From Bacillota bacterium (GTDB lineage Bacteria; Bacillota; Clostridia; Lachnospirales; Lachnospiraceae), in the NCBI GenBank assembly GCA_023407575.1, contig JAEYLX010000027.1, positions 62,001 to 126,000 of the forward strand: DNA of 64,000 bases, read 5' to 3'. Shown piece by piece: positions 8,588-16,484 of this stretch (position 1 is the first letter of the stretch; every line of letters starts with the position of its first letter). The notes beneath the pieces were generated by a model that ran no database searches, was not told where the DNA came from, and saw nothing but the letters and a program-made list of their open reading frames with translations. The position numbers were made by a program, and so were the translations under genes.

Positions 8588-9061
8588 ATGGCAGTTGAAA
8601 GAGTAAAGGAATATTTTAAGAAATATAATATGGAAGATAGGATACAGGAATTCAATGTATCCAGCGCAACCGTAGAGCTTGCCGCTATTGCAGTGAATTG
8701 CGAGCCAAATAGAATAGCAAAAACACTTTCTTTTAAAGTGAATGAGCAAATTGTATTAATTGTAACAGCAGGTGATGCTAAAGTTGACAATGCTAAATTT
8801 AAGGATTTCTTTAAAATAAAAGCTAAAATGCTTTCTGCGGATGAGGCATTTATTTTTACCGGACATGCTGTTGGTGGAATATGTCCATTTGCAGTTAATC
8901 CTGGAGTTGACATTTATTTGGACACTTCTCTCAAACGATTTTCTACTGTATTCCCGGCTTGTGGCAGCAGTAATAGTGCAATTGAATTAACGCTTGAGGA
9001 GCTGGAACAACATTCAAACTATTTGGAGTGGGTGGATGTATGTAAAGGTTGGAACGAATAG
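8588..9061 (+). CDS. YbaK/EbsC family aminoacyl-tRNA deacylase
   Basis: YbaK-fold proteins clear mischarged tRNAs, most often Cys-tRNA(Pro), and resemble the editing domain of prolyl-tRNA synthetase. The 157-residue protein shows the family features VELAAIAVNCEPNRIAKTL, VTAGDAKVDNAKF and the loop GHAVGGICPFAV with the conserved Gly-Gly-x-x-Pro. The start at 8588 is supported by AGAGAAAGGA seven bases upstream; an in-frame ATG at 8540 lacks a site. It is a single-gene unit between two terminators, convergent with the DAHP synthase gene. The exact tRNA target is not certain. Confidence 0.88.
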   Translation: MAVERVKEYFKKYNMEDRIQEFNVSSATVELAAIAVNCEPNRIAKTLSFKVNEQIVLIVTAGDAKVDNAKFKDFFKIKAKMLSADEAFIFTGHAVGGICPFAVNPGVDIYLDTSLKRFSTVFPACGSSNSAIELTLEELEQHSNYLEWVDVCKGWNE

Positions 9062-9072
9062 GCACAAACTGA

Positions 9073-9115
9073 AACAGGGATAGTTACATTAATTTTATGT
9101 AACTATCCCTGTCTT
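9073..9115. terminator. Shared terminator between the converging ybaK-like and DAHP synthase genes
   Basis: ACAGGGATAGTTACAT (9074-9089) pairs perfectly with ATGTAACTATCCCTGT (9097-9112). The stem is 16 bp with a 7-base loop. T-runs are weak on both sides, but the position between converging genes fits a bidirectional terminator. Confidence 0.65.
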
Positions 9116-9178
9116 GTATTTGATAATATAGCTATTTAGGAACACGTCTTACAGAGGTACGTCATAATTATTAATCAC

Positions 9179-10210
9179 TTATATTATACTATCTGCAATA
9201 GTGTAAATCAACTTCTCGGAATCTTCCCAGCCCAAGCAGGCATCTGTGATGGACTTACCATAAACATGGTCTGTAACTTTCTGTGCACCGCCTTCAATGT
9301 AACTTTCTATCATGACACCCTTAACCATATTTGCAATATCAGCAGATACTTTACGGCTATGAAGTACTTCCTTCACAATACGAGTTTGTTCCTTGTAAAG
9401 CTTATTGGAGTTTGCGTGATTAGCATCCACAATGGTTGCCGGGTTAGCTAAATCTCTTTTACCATACATAGCACATAATAGATTTAAATCCTCATAATGA
9501 TAATTTGGAATGGATTGTCCATGTTTATTCACTGCACCTCTTAATATAGCATGTGCCAGAGGGTTTCCCGTGGTGGTTGCTTCCCAGGTACGATATAAAA
9601 AAGTATGGCTGGCTTGCGCTGCTACCACGGAATTTAACATAACTGAAAAATCTCCACTTGTTGGGTTTTTCATACCAGCTGGTACATCCATACCACTGAT
9701 AGTTAATCTGTGTTGTTGGTCTTCAACAGAGCGAGCACCTACAGCAACATAAGAGAGGATGTCCTCCACATAGGGCCAATTTTCAGGATAGAGCATCTCA
9801 TCAGCAGCCGTCAAACCACTTTCTGCGATTGCTCTAAGATGCATCTTTCGCATAGCGATTAATCCTTCTTGTAAATCCGGCTCTTTTTCAGGATCAGGTT
9901 GATGAACGATTCCTTTATAACCTTCTCCGGTGGTACGAGGTTTATTGGTATAAATACGTGGGATAAGGATTAACTTATCTTCAACTTTTTCCTGTACCTT
10001 TGCAAGCCTTGATATATAATCACAAACTGCATCTTCATTGTCAGCAGAGCAGGGGCCAATAATGACAATAAATTTATTGGAAGCTCCTGTTATAACATTT
10101 TTGATCTGTTCATCACGCTCTTGTTTACGAAGAACATCTTTTTCGGGAAGGGGGTATGCTTTTACCAACTCTTCCGGAGAAATTACTTCTTTAATAAATT
10201 TAAAACTCAT
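9179..10210 (-). CDS. aroF: 3-deoxy-7-phosphoheptulonate synthase (DAHP synthase, type I)
   Basis: This enzyme joins phosphoenolpyruvate and erythrose 4-phosphate, the entry step of aromatic amino acid synthesis. The 343-residue protein matches the AroF/AroG/AroH class, with the metal-ligand cysteine in IIGPCSADN, the PRIYTNKPRTT phosphate-binding stretch, the ARSVEDQQHR region and the metal-binding DANHANSNK. An N-terminal extension of the type that carries feedback control is present, but which amino acid inhibits it cannot be told. The ATG at 10210 follows GAGGGGGATT. It reads against its neighbours from its own promoter, with no other aro gene nearby. Confidence 0.93.
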   Translation of the reverse strand: MSFKFIKEVISPEELVKAYPLPEKDVLRKQERDEQIKNVITGASNKFIVIIGPCSADNEDAVCDYISRLAKVQEKVEDKLILIPRIYTNKPRTTGEGYKGIVHQPDPEKEPDLQEGLIAMRKMHLRAIAESGLTAADEMLYPENWPYVEDILSYVAVGARSVEDQQHRLTISGMDVPAGMKNPTSGDFSVMLNSVVAAQASHTFLYRTWEATTTGNPLAHAILRGAVNKHGQSIPNYHYEDLNLLCAMYGKRDLANPATIVDANHANSNKLYKEQTRIVKEVLHSRKVSADIANMVKGVMIESYIEGGAQKVTDHVYGKSITDACLGWEDSEKLIYTIADSII

Positions 10211-10242
10211 TTGTAGAATCCCCCTCAGATTTTAATTGCTTT

Positions 10243-10271
10243 ATTTTATCCTTTTTTGTCTGCTTCGTCAA
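10243..10271 (-). promoter_or_regulatory. Sigma-A type promoter for the DAHP synthase gene
   Basis: On the minus strand TTGACG (10271-10266) and TAAAAT (10248-10243) are spaced by 17 bp, about 33 bases before the start codon. Confidence 0.6.
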
Positions 10272-10430
10272 TCATTTCTATATTTATTTAAATGAATTAG
10301 ATTTTTAGATATGCATTTTTTCGAAAATGGTATATAATAGAATACTACGCACATAATGAAAAGTGAATTTAACACATATTATTACACAGCGTGAAACTAT
10401 AAATACACAGAGAGCATTATATTAGAGGTT

Positions 10431-10522
10431 AGGTTGAAAAGAAAAACATTTTCAACCGGCAAAAAGCACGAGCGTGCTTTGGGTTCATCATTGGAGCTGC
10501 CTAAAGGCAGCATGGAGGTTAT
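10431..10522 (+). repeat. Three-hairpin leader element, copy A, upstream of pdp
   Basis: Hairpin 1 is GGTTGAAAA (10432-10440) with TTTTCAACC (10449-10457). Hairpin 2 is AAAGCAC-GAGC-GTGCTTT (10463-10480). Hairpin 3 is GCTGCC-TAAA-GGCAGC (10496-10511). The Shine-Dalgarno GGAGG (10514-10518) follows at once, then the pdp ATG at 10523. A close copy with the same stems and different loops lies before scpA (17363-17452). A TATAAT at 10333-10338 may belong to the promoter, though a good -35 is lacking. The rest of the 10272-10430 gap shows nothing else. Confidence 0.7.
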
Positions 10523-11848
10523 ATGAAAATATATGATTTAATCTTAAAGAAGAAAAACAAAGAGAAAATGACTGCGGAAGAAATAGAATATATTGTTCAG
10601 GGTTTCACTAAGGGTACAATTCCTGATTATCAAATGTCGGCATTTCTAATGGCAGTTTGCTTAAATGGAATGGATCATGAAGAAACTGCAGCGCTTACAG
10701 TTGCAATGGCTAATAGTGGTGATATCCTGGATTTGTCACAAATTGAAGGCGTTAAGGTAGACAAGCACAGCACCGGTGGTGTTGGTGACAAAACTTCTTT
10801 GGTGCTAGGACCAATGGTTGCAGCCCTTGGAATTCCTGTAGCAAAGATGTCCGGAAGGGGCTTAGGGCATACCGGTGGAACAATTGATAAATTAGAAAGT
10901 TTTCCTGGCTTTTCCACCACCATATCAACGGAACAATTTATTCATAACGTTAATACCATTAAGATGGCGATTGTAGGTCAAACTGCCAATCTTGCTCCTG
11001 CAGATAAAAAGATTTATGCACTTCGTGACGTAACTGCAACAGTAGATAATTTATCATTGATTGCCAGTAGTATCATGAGTAAGAAAATCGCTTCCGGTTC
11101 TGATGTCATTGTGCTTGATGTTAAAACCGGCAGTGGAGCATTTATGAAGAGTCTGGAGGATTCTATCGCTTTAGCAAAAGAGATGGTACAAATTGGTACT
11201 ATTGCAGGAAGAAAAACCTATGCCGTCATTACAGATATGAATCAACCGCTTGGTTATGGAATCGGTAACAGTTTGGAAGTAATTGAAGCGATTGATACCT
11301 TAAGAGGGGAAGGTCCGGCAGACTTACTGGAAGTTAGTATTACACTTGCTTCTTATATGCTTTTAGGTGCTGGTCGAGCAACTAGTATTGAGGAGGCAAG
11401 AGACTTACTGAATAAGACCATTGCGGATAAGAGCGCCTTAAATAAGTTCGCAGAATTTATCAAAGCACAGGGTGGAGAAACCGATCGTATTTATAACACA
11501 GAGTTATTTGAAAAGGCGACAATTGAAGAAGATGTTCTTGCACCGATAGACGGTTATGTTACCTGTATCCATACGGATGAGTTAGGTATGACTTCACTTA
11601 TCTTAGGTGGAGGCAGAGAAACAAAAGAAAGTCAGATTGATCTTAGTGTAGGCTTGAGAATTCATAAAAAGTTAGGGGAACAGATTAAAAAAGGTGATTC
11701 CTTAGCGACACTATATGCAAATGACCGTAGTAAACTTGCAGAGGCTAAAAATCGTTTATTAGATGCGTATGTTATCGAGCAGAACAAACAGGAACCTTCA
11801 AAATATGTATATGCCATTATAACAGCTGACCAAGTCACAAGATTTTAA
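10523..11848 (+). CDS. pdp: Pyrimidine-nucleoside phosphorylase
   Basis: This enzyme splits uridine, thymidine or deoxyuridine with phosphate to the free base and (deoxy)ribose 1-phosphate for pyrimidine salvage. The 441-residue protein contains the thymidine phosphorylase signature SGRGLGHTGGTIDKLE near residue 110, preceded by the phosphate-binding KHSTGGVGDKTS. A C-terminal pyrimidine phosphorylase domain starts near residue 345. The ATG at 10523 is preceded by GGAGG and the three-hairpin leader. Nucleoside phosphorylases also sit between xerD and dacF in Bacillus, so context agrees. A terminator follows. Confidence 0.95.
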   Translation: MKIYDLILKKKNKEKMTAEEIEYIVQGFTKGTIPDYQMSAFLMAVCLNGMDHEETAALTVAMANSGDILDLSQIEGVKVDKHSTGGVGDKTSLVLGPMVAALGIPVAKMSGRGLGHTGGTIDKLESFPGFSTTISTEQFIHNVNTIKMAIVGQTANLAPADKKIYALRDVTATVDNLSLIASSIMSKKIASGSDVIVLDVKTGSGAFMKSLEDSIALAKEMVQIGTIAGRKTYAVITDMNQPLGYGIGNSLEVIEAIDTLRGEGPADLLEVSITLASYMLLGAGRATSIEEARDLLNKTIADKSALNKFAEFIKAQGGETDRIYNTELFEKATIEEDVLAPIDGYVTCIHTDELGMTSLILGGGRETKESQIDLSVGLRIHKKLGEQIKKGDSLATLYANDRSKLAEAKNRLLDAYVIEQNKQEPSKYVYAIITADQVTRF

Positions 11849-11948
11849 AATCATAATAAATTACAATTTGGGTTTAAACGGTATGTATTAATTACAGGAG
11901 TGCATACGTATATAGAAGTTTTTAATAGGTGGAGTTTATTCTTTAATT

Positions 11949-12000
11949 TAAATGGGACGATTCTGAACAAGTAAAATTTGTTCAGAAATCGTCCCATTTT
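11949..12000 (+). terminator. Rho-independent terminator after pdp
   Basis: AAATGGGACGATT (11950-11962) with an inner GAACAA pairs across a 7-base loop with TTGTTC and AATCGTCCCATTT ending near 11999. A short T-run follows. Confidence 0.75.
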
Positions 12001-12038
12001 ACATAGAATATAACAAGAATGAGAGAAGTTGGCTCCAT

Positions 12039-12614
12039 ATGAGTAAAAATAAATGTAATGATGAGCGACCAGCTGCATTTCATATTTATAAGTTGCTCGT
12101 CATAGTGTTTGCAAGTATTTTAATATTGCACTCTCTTTATCAAAATTCTTCGTTGTATTATATGAATCTGCTTAATATGCCCTTTTCCTTGCATTTAAAT
12201 GAGGAAGATTTGTATCTAATAGAAGGGGAAGAATTTAAGTTAACCGTATTTGGAATTAATAAGAGAGTTTCCTTCAAATCAACCAATTTTAGGGTGGCTG
12301 CTGTTTTGTTTAATGGTAAAATACTTGCTCTGCGACCAGGTAAAACATATATTATTGCTAAGGTTGATGGAAAGGAATTAAAATGCAGAGTTCATGTGCT
12401 TGATCTGAATAAGGAGGTCATACGACTTCGAGTAGGTGATACGTATAATTTAAATGTGAAGGGTATAACAGCCTTTGTTAACTGGAAATCAAAAAAAAGA
12501 GACATAGCCACTGTTAATTATTTCGGTAAGGTAACTGCAAAATCTAAAGGAAATACAGTAATTTATGCAAAGGTAAAAGGTAAAACCCTCCGATGTACGG
12601 TTACTGTTAAATAG
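12039..12614 (+). CDS. Membrane-anchored protein with two Ig-like (Big_2 type) domains
   Basis: The 191-residue protein has a short basic cytosolic start and one transmembrane helix at about residues 19-35 (LLVIVFASILILHSLY). Two repeated beta domains follow outside the membrane. The second, about residues 115-190, has the group 2 bacterial Ig-like pattern: VNWKSKKRDIATV, then a central Gly-Lys-Val-Thr-Ala and AKVKGKTLRCTVTV. The first is a more diverged version. Such domains usually serve in surface adhesion or carbohydrate contact, but no function is shown here. The start ATG at 12039 has only a weak GAGAGAAG site. It stands between pdp and dacF. Confidence 0.7.
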   Translation: MSKNKCNDERPAAFHIYKLLVIVFASILILHSLYQNSSLYYMNLLNMPFSLHLNEEDLYLIEGEEFKLTVFGINKRVSFKSTNFRVAAVLFNGKILALRPGKTYIIAKVDGKELKCRVHVLDLNKEVIRLRVGDTYNLNVKGITAFVNWKSKKRDIATVNYFGKVTAKSKGNTVIYAKVKGKTLRCTVTVK

Positions 12615-12751
12615 ACTGAACTGTTATAAAAATTATGAGACAAATTTATAATAAGTTTGGTCTAAAATGAGACAGCATGGATTAAAATAGTAATAATACA
12701 GAATACATATTTACTGCTACAATCAAGGATTGCGGTGGGATGGAGGTTGTT

Positions 12752-13975
12752 TTGAAAAGAATATGTGCAGTTTTCCTCATATTATTCTTACTTTTATTAA
12801 ATACGAGTGACACTGATGCACGGGGGTTTGGAGCTTTACGAGAGAAGGATGGAGTTGTTTCTGTTACATCAACCAATGATACACAACTAAATTTAAGCTC
12901 CACCTCTGCTGTCTTGATTGAAGGCTCCACAGGAATGGTAATATTTGATAAAAACAAGGATGAACGGTTAAGACCAGCCAGCATTACAAAGGTTATGACT
13001 TTATTATTAATCTTTGATGCGTTGAATGAAGGTCAGATTAAGATGACGGACGAAGTCAGTGTCAGTGAATATGCAGCTTCCATGGGAGGATCACAGGTAT
13101 ATCTGGAACCTTTTGAAGTGCAGACAGTAGAAACAATGATCAAATGTATCAGTATTGCCAGTGCAAATGATGCCTCTGTTGCCATGGCTGAATTTATCGC
13201 GGGTTCCGAAGAATCCTTTGTAGCTAAAATGAATGAAAGAGCCAAAGGACTTGGAATGAAGAATACCAATTTTGTAAATTGCTGTGGACTGGATACAGAT
13301 AACCATTATTCCTCTGCTTATGATGTGGCGCTGATGTCGAGAGAGTTAATTACAAAGTATCCGCAGATCAGTAAATATGCTACAACCTGGATGGATACCA
13401 TCATACATACGACTAAAAAGGGACAGTCGGAATTCGGATTGACCAATACCAATAAACTGGTTAGGTTTTATCAGGGAATTACTGGGCTAAAAACAGGTTC
13501 TACTGGTTTGGCTAAGTATTGTGTGACTGCATCAGCAAATCGCAATAATATGAACATGATTGCTGTTATTATGGCAGCTCCGGATACCAAGACTAGATTT
13601 GCTGAAGCTTCAAAACTTCTTAACTACGGCTTTGCTAACTATAGTATTTATTCAGATAAGAATACGGACTTTACAATGGAACCGGTTAAGGTAACGAAGG
13701 GGGTAAACGACACGGTATTAGGCGCACCGGGAAGCGAGTTTTCCTACCTTTGTGTGAAGGGCAAATCTCCGCAAGACATCCGTAAGGAAGTTGTACTGTA
13801 TGAAACAGTGCCCGCCCCTGTAGCTGTGAGTGATAAAATTGGTGAGATTACTTATTATTATGGAGATGAGAAGATTGGAACGGTGGATATTGTAGCCTCT
13901 ACCGCTGTGGATAAAGCAAAGTACAGACATAGTTTTATGAAAGTATTAAAGCGTTATTTTATGGGGAGTAATTAG
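12752..13975 (+). CDS. dacF: D-alanyl-D-alanine carboxypeptidase, DacF-like
   Basis: This low-molecular-weight penicillin-binding protein trims the terminal D-alanine from peptidoglycan peptides; DacF acts in the forespore. The catalytic triad motifs are present: SITK (in PASITKVMT), SAN (IASANDAS) and KTG (GLKTGSTG). A signal peptide (KRICAVFLILFLLLL) opens the protein and a C-terminal beta domain ends in a basic tail. I chose a TTG start at 12752 (407 residues) since GGAGG (12742-12746) is 5 bases upstream; the ATG at 12740 overlaps that site. The nearby spoIIM and nucleoside phosphorylase genes match the Bacillus dacF region. Confidence 0.85.
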   Translation: MKRICAVFLILFLLLLNTSDTDARGFGALREKDGVVSVTSTNDTQLNLSSTSAVLIEGSTGMVIFDKNKDERLRPASITKVMTLLLIFDALNEGQIKMTDEVSVSEYAASMGGSQVYLEPFEVQTVETMIKCISIASANDASVAMAEFIAGSEESFVAKMNERAKGLGMKNTNFVNCCGLDTDNHYSSAYDVALMSRELITKYPQISKYATTWMDTIIHTTKKGQSEFGLTNTNKLVRFYQGITGLKTGSTGLAKYCVTASANRNNMNMIAVIMAAPDTKTRFAEASKLLNYGFANYSIYSDKNTDFTMEPVKVTKGVNDTVLGAPGSEFSYLCVKGKSPQDIRKEVVLYETVPAPVAVSDKIGEITYYYGDEKIGTVDIVASTAVDKAKYRHSFMKVLKRYFMGSN

Positions 13976-14018
13976 TATAATTGATGTATGATTAAGTTAA
14001 TAATATGATGTTACAACT

Positions 14019-14060
14019 TAAAAAGGCCGATGAAATTGTATCATTTCATCGGCTTTTTTA
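14019..14060 (+). terminator. Rho-independent terminator after dacF
   Basis: GCCGATGAAAT (14026-14036) pairs with ATTTCATCGGC (14043-14053), flanked by an A-run and a following TTTTTT. Confidence 0.85.
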
Positions 14061-14115
14061 GGCTTATATATATAGATAGAGTAATTATTTTTATTGCAAT
14101 ATATGGTGAATGTAT

Positions 14116-14144
14116 TTGACAAATATAACCAAGTCTTTTATAGT
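14116..14144 (+). promoter_or_regulatory. Strong sigma-A promoter for the secreted peptidase gene
   Basis: TTGACA (14116-14121) and TATAGT (14139-14144) have a 17-bp spacer, about 35 bases before the start codon. Confidence 0.7.
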
Positions 14145-14177
14145 TAATTTGAATATAGTATGAAAGGGGAAAATAAA

Positions 14178-15332
14178 ATGAAAAAAAAGAGCCTCATGCG
14201 TTTATCAATTATATTGTGCTTATCCTTGTTATTAAGCAATGAAACCACCCCAATAGCCTTTGCTTTTGATGGGGAAGTTACGCCGATATCACAGATGATT
14301 AGTGTACCAACGGAAGCAAAAAACTACTTTGATGAGAATTATGAGAAGTTTATCCAAGTTGCTGTAGAATTTCAAGAATATAATTCTTATCGAATCAGTG
14401 ATGTGGGTAGCTTGACTATTTGTAATCCATATATAATCTTAATGCTAGACCAAACAAAACAGGATGAAATCTACTACTATCCAATTGCTGATAAGAATAC
14501 CGAGCAAATTCTTTTTGTTATCGGAATTATTGGAACTGTCAATGGTTATACATATGAAGTAAATGAAAATTTAGTAGATTTGTTAAATAAAGCTGATTAT
14601 GTTCATAACCTTTGTATTGTATATAAAAATCAGGGTGAAATTTCTGTTCAAAATGAAAATCAAGAAATTTTTCGGTCAGAACAACAGTTTGCTTCGTCTG
14701 AAAGAGCTATTATACAACAAGAAAAATCATATATAGAAATAAATTTTACAGAAAAAATAAAATTATTAAATGAAAGAGCAAATGATTTAGTGAAATTTTC
14801 GCCGGTTGAATGGGCAAGCGAAGAAGAACAACATAACGCCATACTAAAAGGTTCCTTGACGCTATATGTACCAGTAGGTCAATATAGTTATGGAATGTGT
14901 TGGGCAAGCACAGCGGCGACAATTATAAACTATGTACAAAAGAAATCTGTTTCCGGAATGGAGATCTGCACAGTTTTAGGAATTGGATTTAATGATGGGG
15001 GTACATTATTAAATCTTGGTGACGCATTAAGTAGGTATGGAGTATCCTATGGAATAGCATATTACTCCTTGTCATGGGCTGGTTTAACTAAAAATATTGA
15101 TGCTAGTAAGCCAATTGCTATAGCTGGGTATACTGGTGGAGGGACCATAATTGGACACGCTGTTACTATTTATGGATATGGATCCTCAAGCGTTGCTTAT
15201 TTTTGGGATCCTGCTATGAATAATGGAAATGGCGGTTATAATAATTTTGTAGTGGGTACTACTAACAAAATTTTTACGAGTAATGGAACAACATATGAGT
15301 GGACTGGTACCGTTTCATATTATCTAAACTAA
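14178..15332 (+). CDS. Secreted papain-like cysteine peptidase (C39-like fold)
   Basis: The 384-residue protein has a clear signal peptide (KKKSLMRLSIILCLSLLL, then TPIAFA). A propeptide-like region of about 200 residues leads to a C-terminal cysteine peptidase domain. Catalytic candidates are the cysteine in YGMCWASTAATI near residue 240, the histidine in IIGHAVTIYGYG near 333, and an Asp/Asn in FWDPAMNNG. This layout is seen in the C39-like and staphopain/streptopain type peptidases. The start at 14178 has AAAGGGGA seven bases upstream; the ATG at 14160 lacks one. The substrate is unknown. A membrane-anchored partner follows 78 bases downstream in the same unit. Confidence 0.7.
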   Translation: MKKKSLMRLSIILCLSLLLSNETTPIAFAFDGEVTPISQMISVPTEAKNYFDENYEKFIQVAVEFQEYNSYRISDVGSLTICNPYIILMLDQTKQDEIYYYPIADKNTEQILFVIGIIGTVNGYTYEVNENLVDLLNKADYVHNLCIVYKNQGEISVQNENQEIFRSEQQFASSERAIIQQEKSYIEINFTEKIKLLNERANDLVKFSPVEWASEEEQHNAILKGSLTLYVPVGQYSYGMCWASTAATIINYVQKKSVSGMEICTVLGIGFNDGGTLLNLGDALSRYGVSYGIAYYSLSWAGLTKNIDASKPIAIAGYTGGGTIIGHAVTIYGYGSSSVAYFWDPAMNNGNGGYNNFVVGTTNKIFTSNGTTYEWTGTVSYYLN

Positions 15333-15410
15333 ATAACTGGAGAATTTCAAGCTGGTTATATTAGTAGAATATATGCAATATCATACTTGTTATTATCGAG
15401 GAGATTAATA

Positions 15411-16133
15411 ATGAAAAAAAGAATTATACCTGTTACCATATTAGTTATCATTATTTTTGGAGCTTTTATTATGAGTTACAAGAATAGTGCTGACATAACA
15501 GATAAGAAGCCTGCTGATGTTGCTAACTTAGGAGAGGGTAAGCCGAAACCAATTTTGGATGCAGAGGAGATTACCAACCTGAAAATTGACTATACTGATG
15601 AAATTCCAGTTGAAGCCATTCTAAATAATAAGCCCGGATATGAACAATATTATAAGCAAATGATACAACAAATCAAGGAATCCAGTCAGGAGTTCGATCA
15701 ATTTGAATTATATGGAGAAGAAGGATGCTATCTGTCCACCACTTTGTTACGCCATTTTGATACAATCAATAATGGATTGGGGAAAGTGACATATGCGTTG
15801 CTTTTTTCTGCAGATTTAAAAAAACGAGCTGCTGTCGCTTTTTATTTAAATAATGATGAGATTACCATTACTACCGAAAATTCTTATCTGTCTCCTAAGG
15901 TTGTGAAAATGATGCAAGAAGACCCTAATGAATTGTTCATTTTTTTGCTCAATGGAACGACCTTTGACTCACAAATTTCATCTAATAATATCCTGTACGT
16001 ATGGTCGCAGGTTGAAAAAGAAGAGGTACAAGTAAAAGGTGATTATTTTCATTCTTTAGATTATAAAACTTTAGCGGTATCTTACGCTATGTTAACTGAT
16101 CCAGAGCATCTGAATTGGATAGACTTTAAATAA
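15411..16133 (+). CDS. Hypothetical membrane-anchored extracellular protein
   Basis: The 240-residue protein has a basic start and one N-terminal helix (IIPVTILVIIIFGAFIMSY, about residues 4-22), with the rest predicted outside the cell. It has no lipobox and I recognise no family. The outer part is acidic and mixed alpha/beta, with a single cysteine. The start at 15411 is backed by GAGGAG; an in-frame ATG at 15387 is weaker. It lies 78 bases behind the secreted cysteine peptidase with no terminator between them, so the two are probably co-transcribed. It could be an inhibitor, adaptor or substrate of that peptidase, which is inference only. Confidence 0.55.
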   Translation: MKKRIIPVTILVIIIFGAFIMSYKNSADITDKKPADVANLGEGKPKPILDAEEITNLKIDYTDEIPVEAILNNKPGYEQYYKQMIQQIKESSQEFDQFELYGEEGCYLSTTLLRHFDTINNGLGKVTYALLFSADLKKRAAVAFYLNNDEITITTENSYLSPKVVKMMQEDPNELFIFLLNGTTFDSQISSNNILYVWSQVEKEEVQVKGDYFHSLDYKTLAVSYAMLTDPEHLNWIDFK

Positions 16134-16208
16134 AATCACTTAGACTGCTACCTAGTCATAAAGTATCTAGCCAATATAATTTATTTTAAAGAGTAGTACA
16201 TAAAATCT

Positions 16209-16305
16209 AAAAAGAGTAGAGTACAATGTACTGCCCCTAATAAGTTAGACCTAAAAATCTAACTTATTGGGGGCACATCGCAAAACGTACCCTGCTCTTT
16301 TTATC
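16209..16305 (+). repeat. Nested palindrome, MITE- or terminator-like
   Basis: The outer arms AAAAAGAGTAGAGTAC (16209-16224) and GTACCCTGCTCTTTTT (16287-16302) pair with one mismatch and one G-T. Inside, GCCCCTAATAAGTTAGA (16233-16249) pairs over 17 bp with TCTAACTTATTGGGGGC (16258-16274). The outer T-run could end transcription of the peptidase unit. The inner arms, preceded by TGTACT, look like insertion-sequence end repeats placed face to face. The surrounding 16134-16484 gap holds only this element and a promoter. Confidence 0.6.
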
Positions 16306-16407
16306 ATATGCTCGGTGAGCACACGCGCTATCAATAACTTAGAACCATTCGTTGTTAAAACATTAATTCAGATTAATTTTCATTATTGCTGTTACCCGAG
16401 TAGCTTA

Positions 16408-16436
16408 TTGACACAATTCCTGCTTACTAGTATAGT
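16408..16436 (+). promoter_or_regulatory. Sigma-A promoter for the phosphoesterase-scpAB unit
   Basis: TTGACA (16408-16413) and TATAGT (16431-16436) have a 17-bp spacer; a TATAAT overlaps at 16436-16441. The next start codon is at 16485. Confidence 0.7.
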
Positions 16437-16484
16437 ATAATAGGATGAAAAGATAGGGCATGACCCGATTGGAGTCGAGATAGA

